NCBI GenBank assembly: GCA_949316235.1
Contig: OX438744.1
Span: 1,116,001 to 1,180,000, forward strand
From: Oegoconia quadripuncta
Taxonomy: Eukaryota; Arthropoda; Insecta; Lepidoptera; Autostichidae
Direction: 5' to 3'
Length of the DNA stretch: 64,000 bases
The position numbers were made by a program, and so were the translations under genes. The notes beneath the pieces are model-generated. The model saw nothing but the letters and a program-made list of their open reading frames with translations. It made no database searches and was not told the origin of the DNA. Positions 10,856 to 24,100 of the stretch are shown piece after piece. Positions within the stretch are counted from its first letter, which is position 1; each line of letters opens with the position of its first letter.

Positions 10856-13734
10856 AAACAAATTAGATTTTAGAGTTATATACTCATCGATTTTATTTTT
10901 TCAGATATCAACAAAGAAAGGAACAAGAAAGAAGAGAATGTACAATTCACGTTTAGTATTAGGTTATCGTATTTTTTTAAACCGAACTAAATATTGAAAT
11001 TAAATAAAACTGCTATAATTCTTTTTCTTCTGTTAATTTTGGTAGTAATATAATCAGTTGAAATATCATTTTAATTTTTATCGTAAGTAGATACCCCAAA
11101 GTCTAAGGTTTTTTATATTAAAATGTAATTTTTTTACTGCTCAATAATATTGATGAAAACGTAACATCTTAGCCACCAGTGAATAATTTGTGTTATTCCC
11201 CGTTGATAGTGATGAAACTTCATCTAATTAATGAAAAGGGCTTTAATTTTGTAATTGATAGTCATTATATGCTGATATGATATGACCCCTATTTAATTAG
11301 CGTTAAAATATTGTTATGTACAATAATGTGATTTTATTTAAATATTGTTAATAACGTGACAGTTTAGGTTTTAACAATGGTATCTAATTATTGTAAATAA
11401 ATAGTAGTTGATTATTACAGTAATTTAAGTAGATATGTTTACTCTGAGATTGTTGTTAAATTATTAGTTATTGAGTGGCATAAAATGGCACTAATATTTT
11501 ATATTCTTTGGGTGGCTAAAGTGGCTTTTTGGATTTTTTTAAATAAGCCGTACCTATACGAGTATCTTAGGGTTTAGTGGTTTTCTAATAACAATCTCTC
11601 AGCAAATTTGTCTCTCTTGTAAAATAAATTAGTTATGTATTTTTTGAAAAATGGGTTAAAACAAAAATTTTGAAATGTCCATTGGAATTTTAAGTACTTA
11701 TTACATGCTCTTTGATAATGATTTCGATTTCTAGTCAAGAAAATTGGGAAAACTGTGGGTATTCTGGGTAATGTGCACAGTAGTCACCGCTTTTATTGTT
11801 TATAAATGTGTTATAAAATTTTCGCTTGCCTACAAAAGGCATTAAAGTTAAATTACAAAACTAAACTATGAACTCATTTGCACATAATTTTTTTTAAATA
11901 GTATTATAATACCTATAAAATAATTGTTAAAATTAAGTAACATTAACGGCTGTTCCAAACTGCAAAAGATACATATCATTATAATAGACTGCCAATATTT
12001 ATTAAGCGATTCATAATTCTTTTTACTGTATTGTTGAGTAATATAGGTAAATAATAATTATACACTATTGTATAAAAATCTTTCTATATACATGTTGTGT
12101 AATAATAAAATTATTAATATTAGTGCGGAAAAAGAGAATAAAGATGTGTGTTGTGGTATAAGCTCCTTTGGTACCTATTTATTTTTACCCGTTAACATTC
12201 CTAATTACCTTATTATTTACTGACACATACCTTATATTATAAAAAACTCTTTTGGGACCTCAATACCTAATAGTATATCCATCTAAAATTTTTAAATGTA
12301 AAATGGTTCGATTTCTCTATGGACTATTCAGTTCAACTACCCATCTACCGAATTCAGAATCCTAAGGCTAACATGAAATATTTGTGTGTTGAAAATCACT
12401 ATTATGGTGGAGACATAAAATATATTAAAATAAGAAAAGTTTAGATTCGGACTACAAGTTATTGTAAAACAATTTTAAATATCACGCAATCCAATTGTGG
12501 ATACCAATTATTTCGTTTTGGATTTTACCAATTTTTGAACTTTTTGCTTTAGATGAGGTAGGTACTTCATTACAGTCTTGATTCATACAAAATTTCAAGA
12601 TTCCAAGAGTACCGGAAGTAGCTAATCATTAACATCTCAAAGTGAATTAGTATACTGCAAATTACCATCTGTACAGCTTCCTATCTGAATAGGTATTATC
12701 TGTACCACACATTTCTGGAAAAATATCAATAATAAAATTAATTTATCAGCTTATTATTAACCTTCGTTCAATATTCGTACTTCAGCCTAGTACAAATTAA
12801 TGTAAGTAATCGGAGTATGTGGACAGAAGGTCTAATACTCGAAATGGCTCTTGAGAACTGTTTTTCGTATTTTAAGAATAATTGGATGAGATGCTCCAGA
12901 TCCAGCATGCCTATGAAAATCTGAACCGCTTGACAGTCTTTTACAGTAGAACTGATAAATCTATTGCGCGAGGTGGACTATAATATATACTGAAGTTATA
13001 CAATAGTAGGTAGAGGGCAGTGTGCGCTTTCAAACGCTTATGGAGATAGAATGGTGAGATATAAATTTTGAATAGATAGAAATATGCAGGCGACAACTTG
13101 GGGCTACAGTTCAAATGCTAGCAAATTTTATAGATCCACATCGGATCTCTTCAATAGTAAGTGCCTAAGGTAGTCTGTAATGAATGTTATATAATACGTA
13201 GAAAAAGATCAGTTTTTATAAACTAATTTTGTAATGGTTGTACGCTTATCTTGACAATGTACGTTTTATTTGATAATGATTAGCTGGACACGCGTTTGAC
13301 TACAATCTCAGTGATAATGCGTTTGACGATGAAGATCTCAGTAATTGTTCGCTCTTTTTCTAAAGAGCCCAATATTGTAATTATAAATTTTTTCAGTAAT
13401 AATAATCAGATGGAGTCATTTTATCATGTTTTTTGATAATTAACAACCGCAGTCGGGTTTTCATAACTTTTTAAAGTAATTATTAAATAAACTTTATTTA
13501 GTCATATTCGAGCGGCTCCTAAAATCTACATTTTACTTCATTGAGTTTAAATCTGTATTAGTAGCATGAAGAAATCGATAATCAACATAATTGAGAACTC
13601 AGTTACCTAACCCACGTGCAGTCAGAACTAGCTGATAGCTGGCCAGCTAGCAAGTATACTAACATCTATTTCCATCTATTCAATAGCTAAACTTTTTTTT
13701 CTGTAATTAAATAAAATCTAATGAATATTATAAA

Positions 13735-14345
13735 TGCGAAAGTTTAAATGTTTGTTTGTTACTCAATCAAGGCGAAACTGATGAATGGATTTGGATGGGT
13801 ATATAAGTAGGTAAATCGTACGATATTTTTTATAAAGTTAGGACGGGTGGTAGGGTGGGATGCCGACGGTAGTTGGAGGTAATCAGTTGTAGCAGTTGGG
13901 CGATGTGAGAAGTGTAGCAGGGTGGTGGTCTTCACACCTATTGGTCCAGCAGACTTGTACAGGAGATATCGGTGAATACACAACCCCGGAATAAGCTGCA
14001 GTTCTGTGTTTTATTTAGCAGTCACACGTTTACACTTATAACTATTACATGTACAATACAATATTGTCTGAGACTACTAAAAATACAGTTATGTGGTAGA
14101 ATAAAATTAAAGATTGGTAAATTTGTCCTCGTCGTAGCTGTTTTGAAAAGCGACTTCCTTCTGTTTTAGAAAACAATTTAGAATTCCGAATTTTGAAACA
14201 AATTCGAAAAAAGTAAAAAGCCAAAGAGTATCGAAAAGAAGACAAGAATAGGTCGAGGTAGAACATCTCGTCATAAAGCGAGTAGTTCCCGCGGGATATA
14301 CAAATTTCGCGTTATAGTTATTCCACGTAGTAACGCACGCACGCA
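13735..14345 (+). repeat. Helitron-like repeat, interrupted
   Basis: The first part 'aaatgcgaaagtttaaatgt ... actgatgaatggatttggatg' and the last part 'gagtagttcccgcgggatat' occur as one contiguous unit at 23440-23646. That order and wording are characteristic of a very common insect Helitron-type repeat, but no clear TC...CTRR ends could be set. About 430 bases of other sequence lie between the two parts here. Confidence 0.45.
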
Positions 14346-15115
14346 CGTAAATTAATAAATATTTGGGACTCTTTTACACATCTAGTGCTAAAATAAGCAA
14401 AGCTTGTACAGTCTGAAATAAATAAATACTTACAGGCCTACATCATGCAAATTAAAGTTTTCTCTGGAAATCAGGAATATTTACCGATAGGTAGTAGGTA
14501 CTTTTTGTTTATTGTTGAACTCAGGAATTAGATAGATAACAGATAAACAAACAAATATTTATACAAACGTAATATGGTTTTGTAAAAAATAAACGTTTTA
14601 GAGTTGTTTAGAATTATTTTGGGGTAAATATTGTGAACAGGTTGGCAACACTGAAATCCCTCTAGAATAAATTAGTATTCTGTGGAGGAAGGCGAAGGAT
14701 GGATGAGTGTCGTTCGTTTGCGGGCGAGATATATCCTGAAAATAATTGTTTTCCATACTTTCAGCTGAATTTTGTCAATGAAAACATGTTAGGTCATCAA
14801 GTAAAACCTTCGAGTTAAGTTCACAAGTGATATTAGATTCTAAAAGTGTAGAGAAGTGTGATTTGTGAATTGTTTTGGTGCTATTCACTTATATTGATTT
14901 ATTGTATGCCACTGACCTGTTTTCGTATTTTGTTGTGTGTAAGTTGTAAATAATTAATAAAATCATTAGGAGAAGTCGTACAAATAATTAGAGATGAGTT
15001 TCTGAGAAGGCATTGCGAAGGAAATGTAGTTATAAAGAAAATGTTAAATTCATTCCGGATTGTTATGTTGAATTCATGAAAAATTCTTATTTCGTTATGG
15101 TGTGCATGTTCTACA

Positions 15116-15151
15116 ATGATGACGCCTATTGAGGACAGAAAAGATGATAAG
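15116..15151 (+). CDS. Syn2: Syn2 exon 1 with start codon
   Basis: ATG-ATG-ACG begins a 12-codon reading [12 protein letters not shown] that ends at a good donor AAG|GTAAGT in phase 0, matching exon 2. It is short but typical for a first coding exon. If it were wrong, the ATG at 17162 inside exon 2 would be the fallback start. Confidence 0.68.
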
Positions 15152-18100
15152 GTAAGTGATAAAGAGGTATGAATAACCAAGGCAGTTATAAATTTTTATC
15201 CAATTCACCCTTAGCAGTCTAAACCTGGGGACACACACAGGGTCATAATTCGGAATTAGCTTTTTTATTACGCCACCTTATTGTGACTCCAACCCAAAAT
15301 AAACCCAACTATATAAATTTTTAACTTTGTTTTTTTTTAAAATGTGTAATGGGTCAGCACTTGATTTAAATCACACTAGGTGTTAAGTGAAGATGAAGCC
15401 GAAGGTGAAAGTGCGCTCACTCGGTATCCCCAACTTATTTCCGTGAACTTATCCCAAAGACCCGGGTCACAACATTGCTGCATGTCAGCCTGCTTAAATA
15501 ACATGGTATCTGGCCAGGCTGACTTTTAAATATACTATAACCTAATTAAGAGGTAAAAAAAGGAACCTTTCTAAAAGATGTTATTAAGCAGTTTCTTGTT
15601 GCTTCTTTTCCCTAACCATAGCACCTTGTTTTTTTTTTTATGCACAACAGATTGGTACTTGTCGTCAATCACACCTGATGTTAAGTAAAGATGAGGTCGA
15701 AGGTGGAAGTGTACTGACCCGGAAACCCCAACACATTTGGGGGACTGGCTTTCTTATCTCTGACAAACGGAACACAACAATGCTATTAACATTGCTGCTT
15801 GGCGGCAGATTTAGATAAGATGGTGGTAGCTAGCCAGGCGGACATTTAAGATGCCATACCACCAAGCAAACTCCATAATTAGGTCGTTACTCCACTGACA
15901 AGAGCATAGCTCTTAAATTGAAGAAGAAGAACCACCAACCAAACCGAGTACTTAAAAACATGTACGCCGCTGGGGATCGAACCCGCGACCGGTTGCCGTT
16001 TTAAAAATATGTTGACATTCAATGAGTGATGTTTTTGTATCCTACATTGAATATAATAGTTTTGATTTGACTTGACCATTGGTCATTATTGCAATTACTT
16101 TTTTAAATTAAGAGTAACCCAATAAAGGAACACATGCAACACTAAACTATATGGCTATTGCTATAACTGATATGTATAGAGAATTAAAGAATGTTGGCAA
16201 TTTTGGTATACTCCTCCAATAGCTATGTGTAACATGTCATTGGGTAATTCTTTTTAGGCTGATAAGAAGTTACTATGGTGCATAGATCCAAATCCTACTA
16301 TTTAATTCTGAAGGTACTAAGATTTGGATCTAGGCACCATACTAACTTCTTATCAGCCTAAAAAGAGTTATCCAACGACATATTACACATAGCTATTGGA
16401 GGAGGGTACCAAAATTGGCATAATTCTTTAATTCTGACATACATTAGTATGACAGTCGCAAATACATTAATTGAACACATCCACATATGACTTTATCAGC
16501 TGCATGTAAGTACATCGAGGTCAAAGTCTTAAATCAGACAATACTTACTTAGATATGGTGTGTATTGTAATTTGTAATAACTTTTATATAAATGTACCAC
16601 TGCATAGCTCAAATTTAGAATAACAACAAACAATTTGCAACGTCAAATGTTGACTGTAAGAGAGATCAAATTCTTTTATTATACTTCCTCACAAATCAAA
16701 TCAAAAATTATAATCGCAAATAGTGACGGTATATTCTATAACGGCACTATTTGCTAGGGCAAAGAACATAAGTCTCATACAGCTAAGTGATAACACCATC
16801 AGCCTCGGTGAATAAAATATCGCTGATCTCCATATTATGGAGATCAGTAATAAAATATGCTTCAAATAGTTTTTTTTTTACATTTGGAATTGGCTCGCCG
16901 CGCGGCGCCAGCCAGTAGGCAGCACGCCGCGTGATTTTTGTTCTGTGTCCTCGCAAGTATGTTTGAAAACGTCGTACGATATACGTGCGTATATTGGTTA
17001 AACACACTCGACTCAATTACGCCCTCGCCTTCGGCTCGGGCTGAAATTCCGCCTCGTGTATTATACCACAACGCACTTTAGCGTAATGCACTCGCTCTGT
17101 GGAGGATGCATTTTTTTTATTACTGCATAGATATCACATACGAGACTCGTTTTAGATCCGCATGGGCATGGTGCAAGTGTCGGATGGCAAATCGCGGCCG
17201 CGGCCGGCGCGGCTCGTGCTCACGATGGAGGCGGTGACCGTGCAGGTGGAGACCCTCGTGCCTGTACCACAAAGGGACAAGAATGTGCCCACCACTAGGG
17301 TCAGTATGAGGGAGAGATTCAGATGTCGGGGTCACCAATGTTGGTGATTGAAATGTGTGCCGAGTTATGGACGTTTTTCATTTATGTATGTATTTATTTA
17401 CAAAAAAATGTATTTGTGTAGTTTATCAACCATCTGGTATCCATAATACAAGCCTAGTTGCTTAGTGTGGAACTAGATGGGGCTGTGTGTATGTGCAGAG
17501 ATATTCATTATTATATTTCCAAAAAAAAATGTATTTGTGTATTTTTTTTTTTTTATATGAGAGGGCGGCAAACGAGCATGCGGGTCACCTGATGGAAAGC
17601 AATCACCGCCGCCCATGGACACCCGCAACACCAAAAGGGTCACAGATGCGTTGCCGGCCTTTGAGGAAGGTGTAGGCTCGTTTCTTGAAGGTTCCAATGT
17701 CGTACTCGTTCGGGAATACCGCTGCCGGAAGTCCGTTCCACAGGGTGGTCGTACGTGGTAAGAAGTTTCTTGAGAAACGTACAGTGGTAGACTTCCACTC
17801 ATCCAGGTGATGTGGATGGAAATTTAATTTTCGGCGAGAAGTGTATCGGTTAAATTGAGCAGCGGGTATTAGCTCGAACAGTTCTTCAGAACACTCCCCA
17901 TGAAATACCTATATCAACCATCTGGTATCCATAATGCAAGCGTAGTTGCTTAGTGTGGAACTAGATGGCGCTGTGTGTATGTGCAGAGATATTATTATTA
18001 TTTTTCCAAAAAAAATGTATTTGTGTAGTACCTATATAAACCATCTGGTATCCATAATACAAGCGTAGTTGCTTAGTGTGGAACTAGATGGCGCTGTGTG

Positions 18101-21100
18101 TATGTTCACCCAAAGATAAAAAAGTTGCCATAGTTCTCTCATTCGCTAATTTTGATGACATATTTATACTACTACATCCTAATTCTTTTTTGACAGGAAC
18201 GTATGGTCCAAATCACCCGTCAGAAGGTGGGTGGCTTGGGACTGAGCATAAAAGGCGGCGCTGAACACAAGCTGCCGATCTTAATCTCCAAGATATACAA
18301 GGATCAGGCAGCGGACCAGACGGGTCAGCTTTTCGTTGGCGATGCCGTTATTAAAGGTGAGGTAGTATGATTCAATTTGATTTAAAATAATAAAAATAGC
18401 ATTTATTCGCTGATCTATTTTGAGATATTGTCGACATCGGCCACCTCTAGTTCAGGCTGTCCTATGACATAGGCCTCCTCCAGGTGTCGCCATTGGCAAC
18501 GCTCTTTGGAAGTTCTGCGCCACCCCTTTGGCAGGTCATCTTCCCATCTTTTACTAGGTCTTCCCTTTCGCCTTCTCTTGTCTCTGGGGTACCACTCGGT
18601 GATGATGATGAATTTTATTTACTTATTTTAATTTTCAATAGAGCATTGCTATTTTAGCGGGGTATATTGTTCACTTTGTCCCATTCCTCTCTGGCCACGG
18701 GGAAACTGAAACTATTTGTACTTTACCTGTGGTGTGTGGTTTACTTTTACTGTTACCTCATTATTTACGCCATTTTCGTTCATATCGCCCTTCATACAAT
18801 CCATCCATCTTTTCCATGGTCTTCCTTTCCAACCATCGAAATCCATATTCATCACTTTGACGATTGACACCATTGACGACCTGTTTGGTGTAGTGGTTAG
18901 CAACTCTGACCACTATACCAAAAGGTTGCGGGTTCGAATCCCGCTGGGGACATATGTTTGTGTGATGAATACGGATATGTGTACCCGAGTTATGGATGTT
19001 TTCAGTTATATAAAGTATTTATTTACAAAAAAAAAATGTATTTATGTAGTATCCACAATACAAGCCTATAGTTGCTTACTGTGGAACTAGATGGCGCTGT
19101 GTGTATGTCCAAGGATATTTATTTACCTATTATTTATTTAACCGCCTCCGTGGCTCAATGTAAACAACATTGGGTTTACGAATTAGAGGTCGCGGGTTCG
19201 ATCGCCAGCGTACATTGTGTACTCGATTTGGTTGGTGGTAGGCCATTTTAAATGTCCGCCTGGCTAGCTATACCATCTGGTATCCACAATACAAGCCTAT
19301 AGTTGCTTACTGTGGAACTAGATGGCGCTGTGTATATGTGTAAGGATATTTATTATTTATTTATTATTTATCACTTTCTTAGTAACATCCATTTCATCCC
19401 TCCCCATAACATGGTCTAGTATAAACGATTTTAAACCATTTTAAAAACACAAAAAGCCACTTTTAAACTCCGTCTCACATACTCATTCCTTATTTTGTCC
19501 ATCCACGTCACTCCACTCATCCGTCTCAACATTCTCATCTCACCTGTACTCAATAAAAACTGTTTTTTTTTTATTGTTTGTTTGTAAACGCTTTATTGTA
19601 CTTCATATGAATAAATATACATTGATAAATTAAATGTAAGTGACGACGACGAAGATTGAAGAGTGACGACCGATTGGTGTAGTGGATAGTGACCCTATCA
19701 GCGAAACCAACGGTTGCGGGTTCGAATCCCGCGAGGGGCAAATGTTTGTGTGATGAATATGAACATTTATTCCCGAGTCATGGATGTTTATATAAATATT
19801 TATGTATGCTTATCCGTTATCTAGTATCCATCGTACAAGCTTTGCTTAGTTTGGGACTAGGTGATTGGTGTAAGTGTCCGAATTATATTTTATTTAAGCA
19901 CAAAAGCGGACTTATCCCATAAAGGGATCTCTTCCAGTCAACCTTGGTAAATATAAAAGAACACATTGACTGGGCGTACAAATAGCTAAAGTACATTAGT
20001 TTTCAAAAAAAATGGAATCACTAAATAAATTTCTATACAACTTCCTACATGTCAGAGTTAAGAAACTCTACTGCATGCAATTTCCTTTCATCCATCTTCT
20101 TCATAGCCCAACACTCCTGTCCATCCATTTAATCATTAGTGCTTACAAATATACTTATTAAAAATTAAAAACAAACATTGCGTGAACTTCATTGTTACAA
20201 TTGTTTCACAACATTCCCCGTCTATTATCATTCATTTAAATCACACGCGGTTGCTAAACGGCATGTTTCCACTAATAGCTCTAGTTAGCGATGCAAATCG
20301 TCCGTGCGCCACTGGCTTTAATTGAGGTCAATTATCTCGAGCCCACGGGTCCGACGACTTGCGAATAGTTGGCCCTTGTTCTATTTACGGCTTGTGTTTC
20401 GGAGTTTTCCAACTGTCGTATTTTAAAATGTAATAGGGTCGTTGTCGTTCTTTAGTAAACTAATGTTTTATTTTAACGACCTGTTTGGTGTAGTGGTTAG
20501 CAACTCTGACCACTATACCAAAAGGTTGCGGGTTCGAATCCCGCTAGGGGCATATGTTTGTGTGATGAATACGGACATGTGTACCTGAGTTATGGATGTT
20601 TTCATTTATAATAAGTATGTATTTACAGAAAAAAAGTATTTATATCCACAACACAAGCCTGTGGTTGCTTACTGTGGAACTAGATGGCGTTGTGTGTATG
20701 TCTAAGGATATTTATTTATTAAGGATATATTTATATTTATTTTGGCAATAAAACCACTGAATAAAACTAGATAGGTTAGTGTTTTTTAGATGCTATACAA
20801 AAACAGTCCTTGTTGATAGGGCTAATAGAAAATTTAAGACAATTTACCTGCTCTGCTCATTACAGACAGACAGACCGAGATCAGGCCATAACTCGGTTGG
20901 TGATAGGGCATTTTCAATGTCTGCCTGGCTAGCTACCGCTATATTATCTTTCTTTTTATGCACAACAGGTTAGCACTTGTGACCTCAATCACACCTGATG
21001 TTAAGTGAAGATGAGGCCAAAGGTGGAAGCGTACTGACCCGGAAACCCCAACATTTGGGGAACTGGCTATCTTATCTTTGACAGCCGGAACACAACAATG

Positions 21101-24100
21101 CTATTAACATCGCTGTTTGGCGGCAGATTTAGATAAGATGGTGGTAGCTAGCCAGGCGGACATTTAAAATGCCCTACCACCAACCAAACCGAGTACTTAA
21201 ATATGTACCCCGCTGGGGCATCCTACCCGCAACCCCCGATTCGTAAACGCAATGTTGTTTAACATGAGCCACGGAGGCGGTTAAAATCTAAGTCTGCCGC
21301 CGAACAGCAATGTATAAATGTTTAAACATGTACCATGAATTCTTCTATAATTGCTATAGAGATCACATAAACAGCAACTTGAGCTGTTAATTACAATACT
21401 ACTTACGACAGTGAGTTACTTAATCATTATCTCACGTTATAATCTGCGCACAGTGGCCCACCTAAACTCTCCGCTCCTGCGCGGACTTCGCAGACTCAAC
21501 GCCTTGTTGGAGCGAGACCAGAAGGGCAATTCTCGTAATATCTCGTATTACAATTACAGTCAAAATTCAGTTCGGATCCAGTCTCGATCTCCTAAATGTC
21601 AAATACGACATTAAATATAAAGATTCGTAATGTAATTATATCGAAATGTGATCGAAAGTTGAACAAAGCTGTCATTATTAATTGTTCAGTATTGCCCAGC
21701 TGAAGTGATATAAGTAGTTTTTTGACAAATGTGAAAGAGAATAAATAGAAGGAAGCAAGCGCATATTTGACGAACTGTAATTTTTTTTAATCTCGAACTT
21801 GATGTTAAAAGCTTTGTTCAACTTTCGATCACATTTCGATATAATCACATTACAGACCATTATATTGTAGTACGAGAATGACATATTTGACATTTGGAGA
21901 CCGAGACTAGATCCGAACTGAATTTTGACTGTAATTGTAATAAGAGATATTACGAGAATTGCCCTTCAGGAGTGTGATGTGTTCGCTGGGAGTTGGCCGA
22001 GTGTTAGAAGGGCGTGTTTGCAGTGCTGTGAGATTGATGGATGATTGACTTAGATAAATAATTAAGAATAGCTATAAATTCTGGTAACTAATTTGTATTA
22101 CCTAAGTAACCGTACAGTGCATTGGTAATTTTACTGTAATGCTGTATGTGAAAGACTGAATAAATAAATAAATAAATAACTTCGTTAATTTCCAAAAAAA
22201 CGTGAAGTACCTATGTATAATTATGCGGTCAACCAACATTATCTCTGAATTTGCAAACTTCTTTTAATTCCTTGCAATTTTTCGACTAGATGCATATTAA
22301 CATTAACATCAATTATTTAATGCAATTTAACTGCATTTTGTTAATAACATTGTTGGGTCCCAGTTGCCAAAGATAAGATAGCCCCTAAATATGATGGCGT
22401 TTCCGGATTACTATGCTTCCACCTTCGACCTCATCTTCATTTCAATGTTATAAAACCTTTTTGTAATATAAAAACCTTTAGAAAGAAAGAAATTATTTAT
22501 TTGCCAGAATACAGTTTACAAGGCCTGATAAGAAATTTAGGAATCATGTATTCAATCTGCATGCAGATGTGCAAAATATGATTTGTGACACTTTTTTATG
22601 TAAAATTAAAGCCTGATTTTAAAAGAGCAACCCTTCGAGTTTCTTGCTTGTTCTTCTCAGGGGAAAATTGCATTTTGAACAAACAGTAGGTAGCTTAAAA
22701 AATGTAAAATATTTTAAGTGTACTCTGTGTACGTACAAAAAAAAGACTTTGACTTTGACATGGAGGCCTTTGTCCAGCAGTGGACGTCTTTCAGCTGATA
22801 TGATGATGATGATGATGAATACATGATGTTTACCGATCTACTTACACCGTAAATTATTGCCGGCACCAGGCTCACATAACTAAGCAGGAGTCATCCAGAT
22901 CAACTTGGATGCTAAATTACCTATGGGCTCTATCGTTCTCTTAAAACCTTAACCTTTACCTTCTCTTTATTCAGTCAACGGCGAGTACATAACTGCTTGC
23001 AAGCACGACGACGCGGTGAATATCCTGCGTAACGCAGGTGACATAGTCGTGTTGACTGTGAAGCACTACCGCGCCGCCACGCCGTTCTTGCAGAAGCAAA
23101 GTTAGTATAGCAATAATACACTTCAATAGACCGGACATATCAATCTAACTAATCTAACTAATCCCTGTGTGCATGCTGTGTTCACATCAAGTAGGATACA
23201 TTCAATTAATTATGTCGTAATGTTGGGTAGGACTAAAAATATTGTGAATTGTGTCCAGTTTTGTGAACCGTTAAAAAAAAAACTAATATATACTCTGAGC
23301 GTAGCCATTTTGTATACTGCGGCACACACATAATATTTGTTGTTTCTGTACTTGTGTTTTATTGGTTTAGTTGTATTTTTCATATGTAAAATTTGTTGTG
23401 TGTGTGTACATGGATGCAAATAAATGCTTATCTATCTATAAGTGTGAAAGCTTGGATGTTTGTTTCCTTGTTTGTTTGTTTTGTTGCTCAATCACGGCGA
23501 AACAGGTGAACGGATTTGGTTGAAATTTGGTATTTAGATAGAAAATACCCTGGATTAAAACATAGGATATTTTTTATCCCGATTAAGTGAGTAGTTCCCG
23601 CGGGATAAACCGATTTCCGCAATAAAGATAGTCCACGCAGGCGAAGCCTTCATACTTCATAAACGCCATTACATCTCATAGACATTGCAGTATGCGATAC
23701 GCATAATCTTCTACACACCCACATCGAAAGATGGCCGAAATGGATCTCCAAATTGAAGTGAAAACTCAGTTGAAGGTCGATACAGTCAAAGCCATCCCAA
23801 TCATCGTTTCTACCACTGGCGTAATACTCAAGACACATTAAAATTGGTGGTTACCAGGCTCAGGTCCGCTCGTGCATGGTTTATTGCTGTCACCTCTGGG
23901 ATGGTTCAGCCAAGTACTAACTAGCTGCACTCGATTCTGTGGAACGACGTGCCATGAGACTTATAGGTGATAGTTCGATGACTGCTAAATTGCAGAGCCT
24001 TGAACACCGTCGCAAAGTCGCCTGTCTCTCAGTTTTTTACAGGATACATTTCGGGGAGTGTGCGTTGGAATTACATAATCTTATTCCACCGTCACCCTTC

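Larger units (their letters stand above)
9447..15115. other. Intergenic region between the Dscam-like gene and Syn2
   Basis: This is very AT-rich, with no reading frame above chance. It holds a LINE 3' fragment (10655-10855), a candidate Dscam exon (10304) and a Helitron-like repeat (13735-14345). From 10,900 to 13,700 I see nothing recognisable. The final 400 bases before 15116 presumably hold the Syn2 promoter and 5' UTR, but no specific element could be picked out. Confidence 0.5.

Noticed and set aside
18880..18950. tRNA gene
   Set aside because: A and B boxes are present here and at 19666, 20477, 37010, 47700 and 62925, but they are heads of SINEs, without a paired acceptor stem or terminator.
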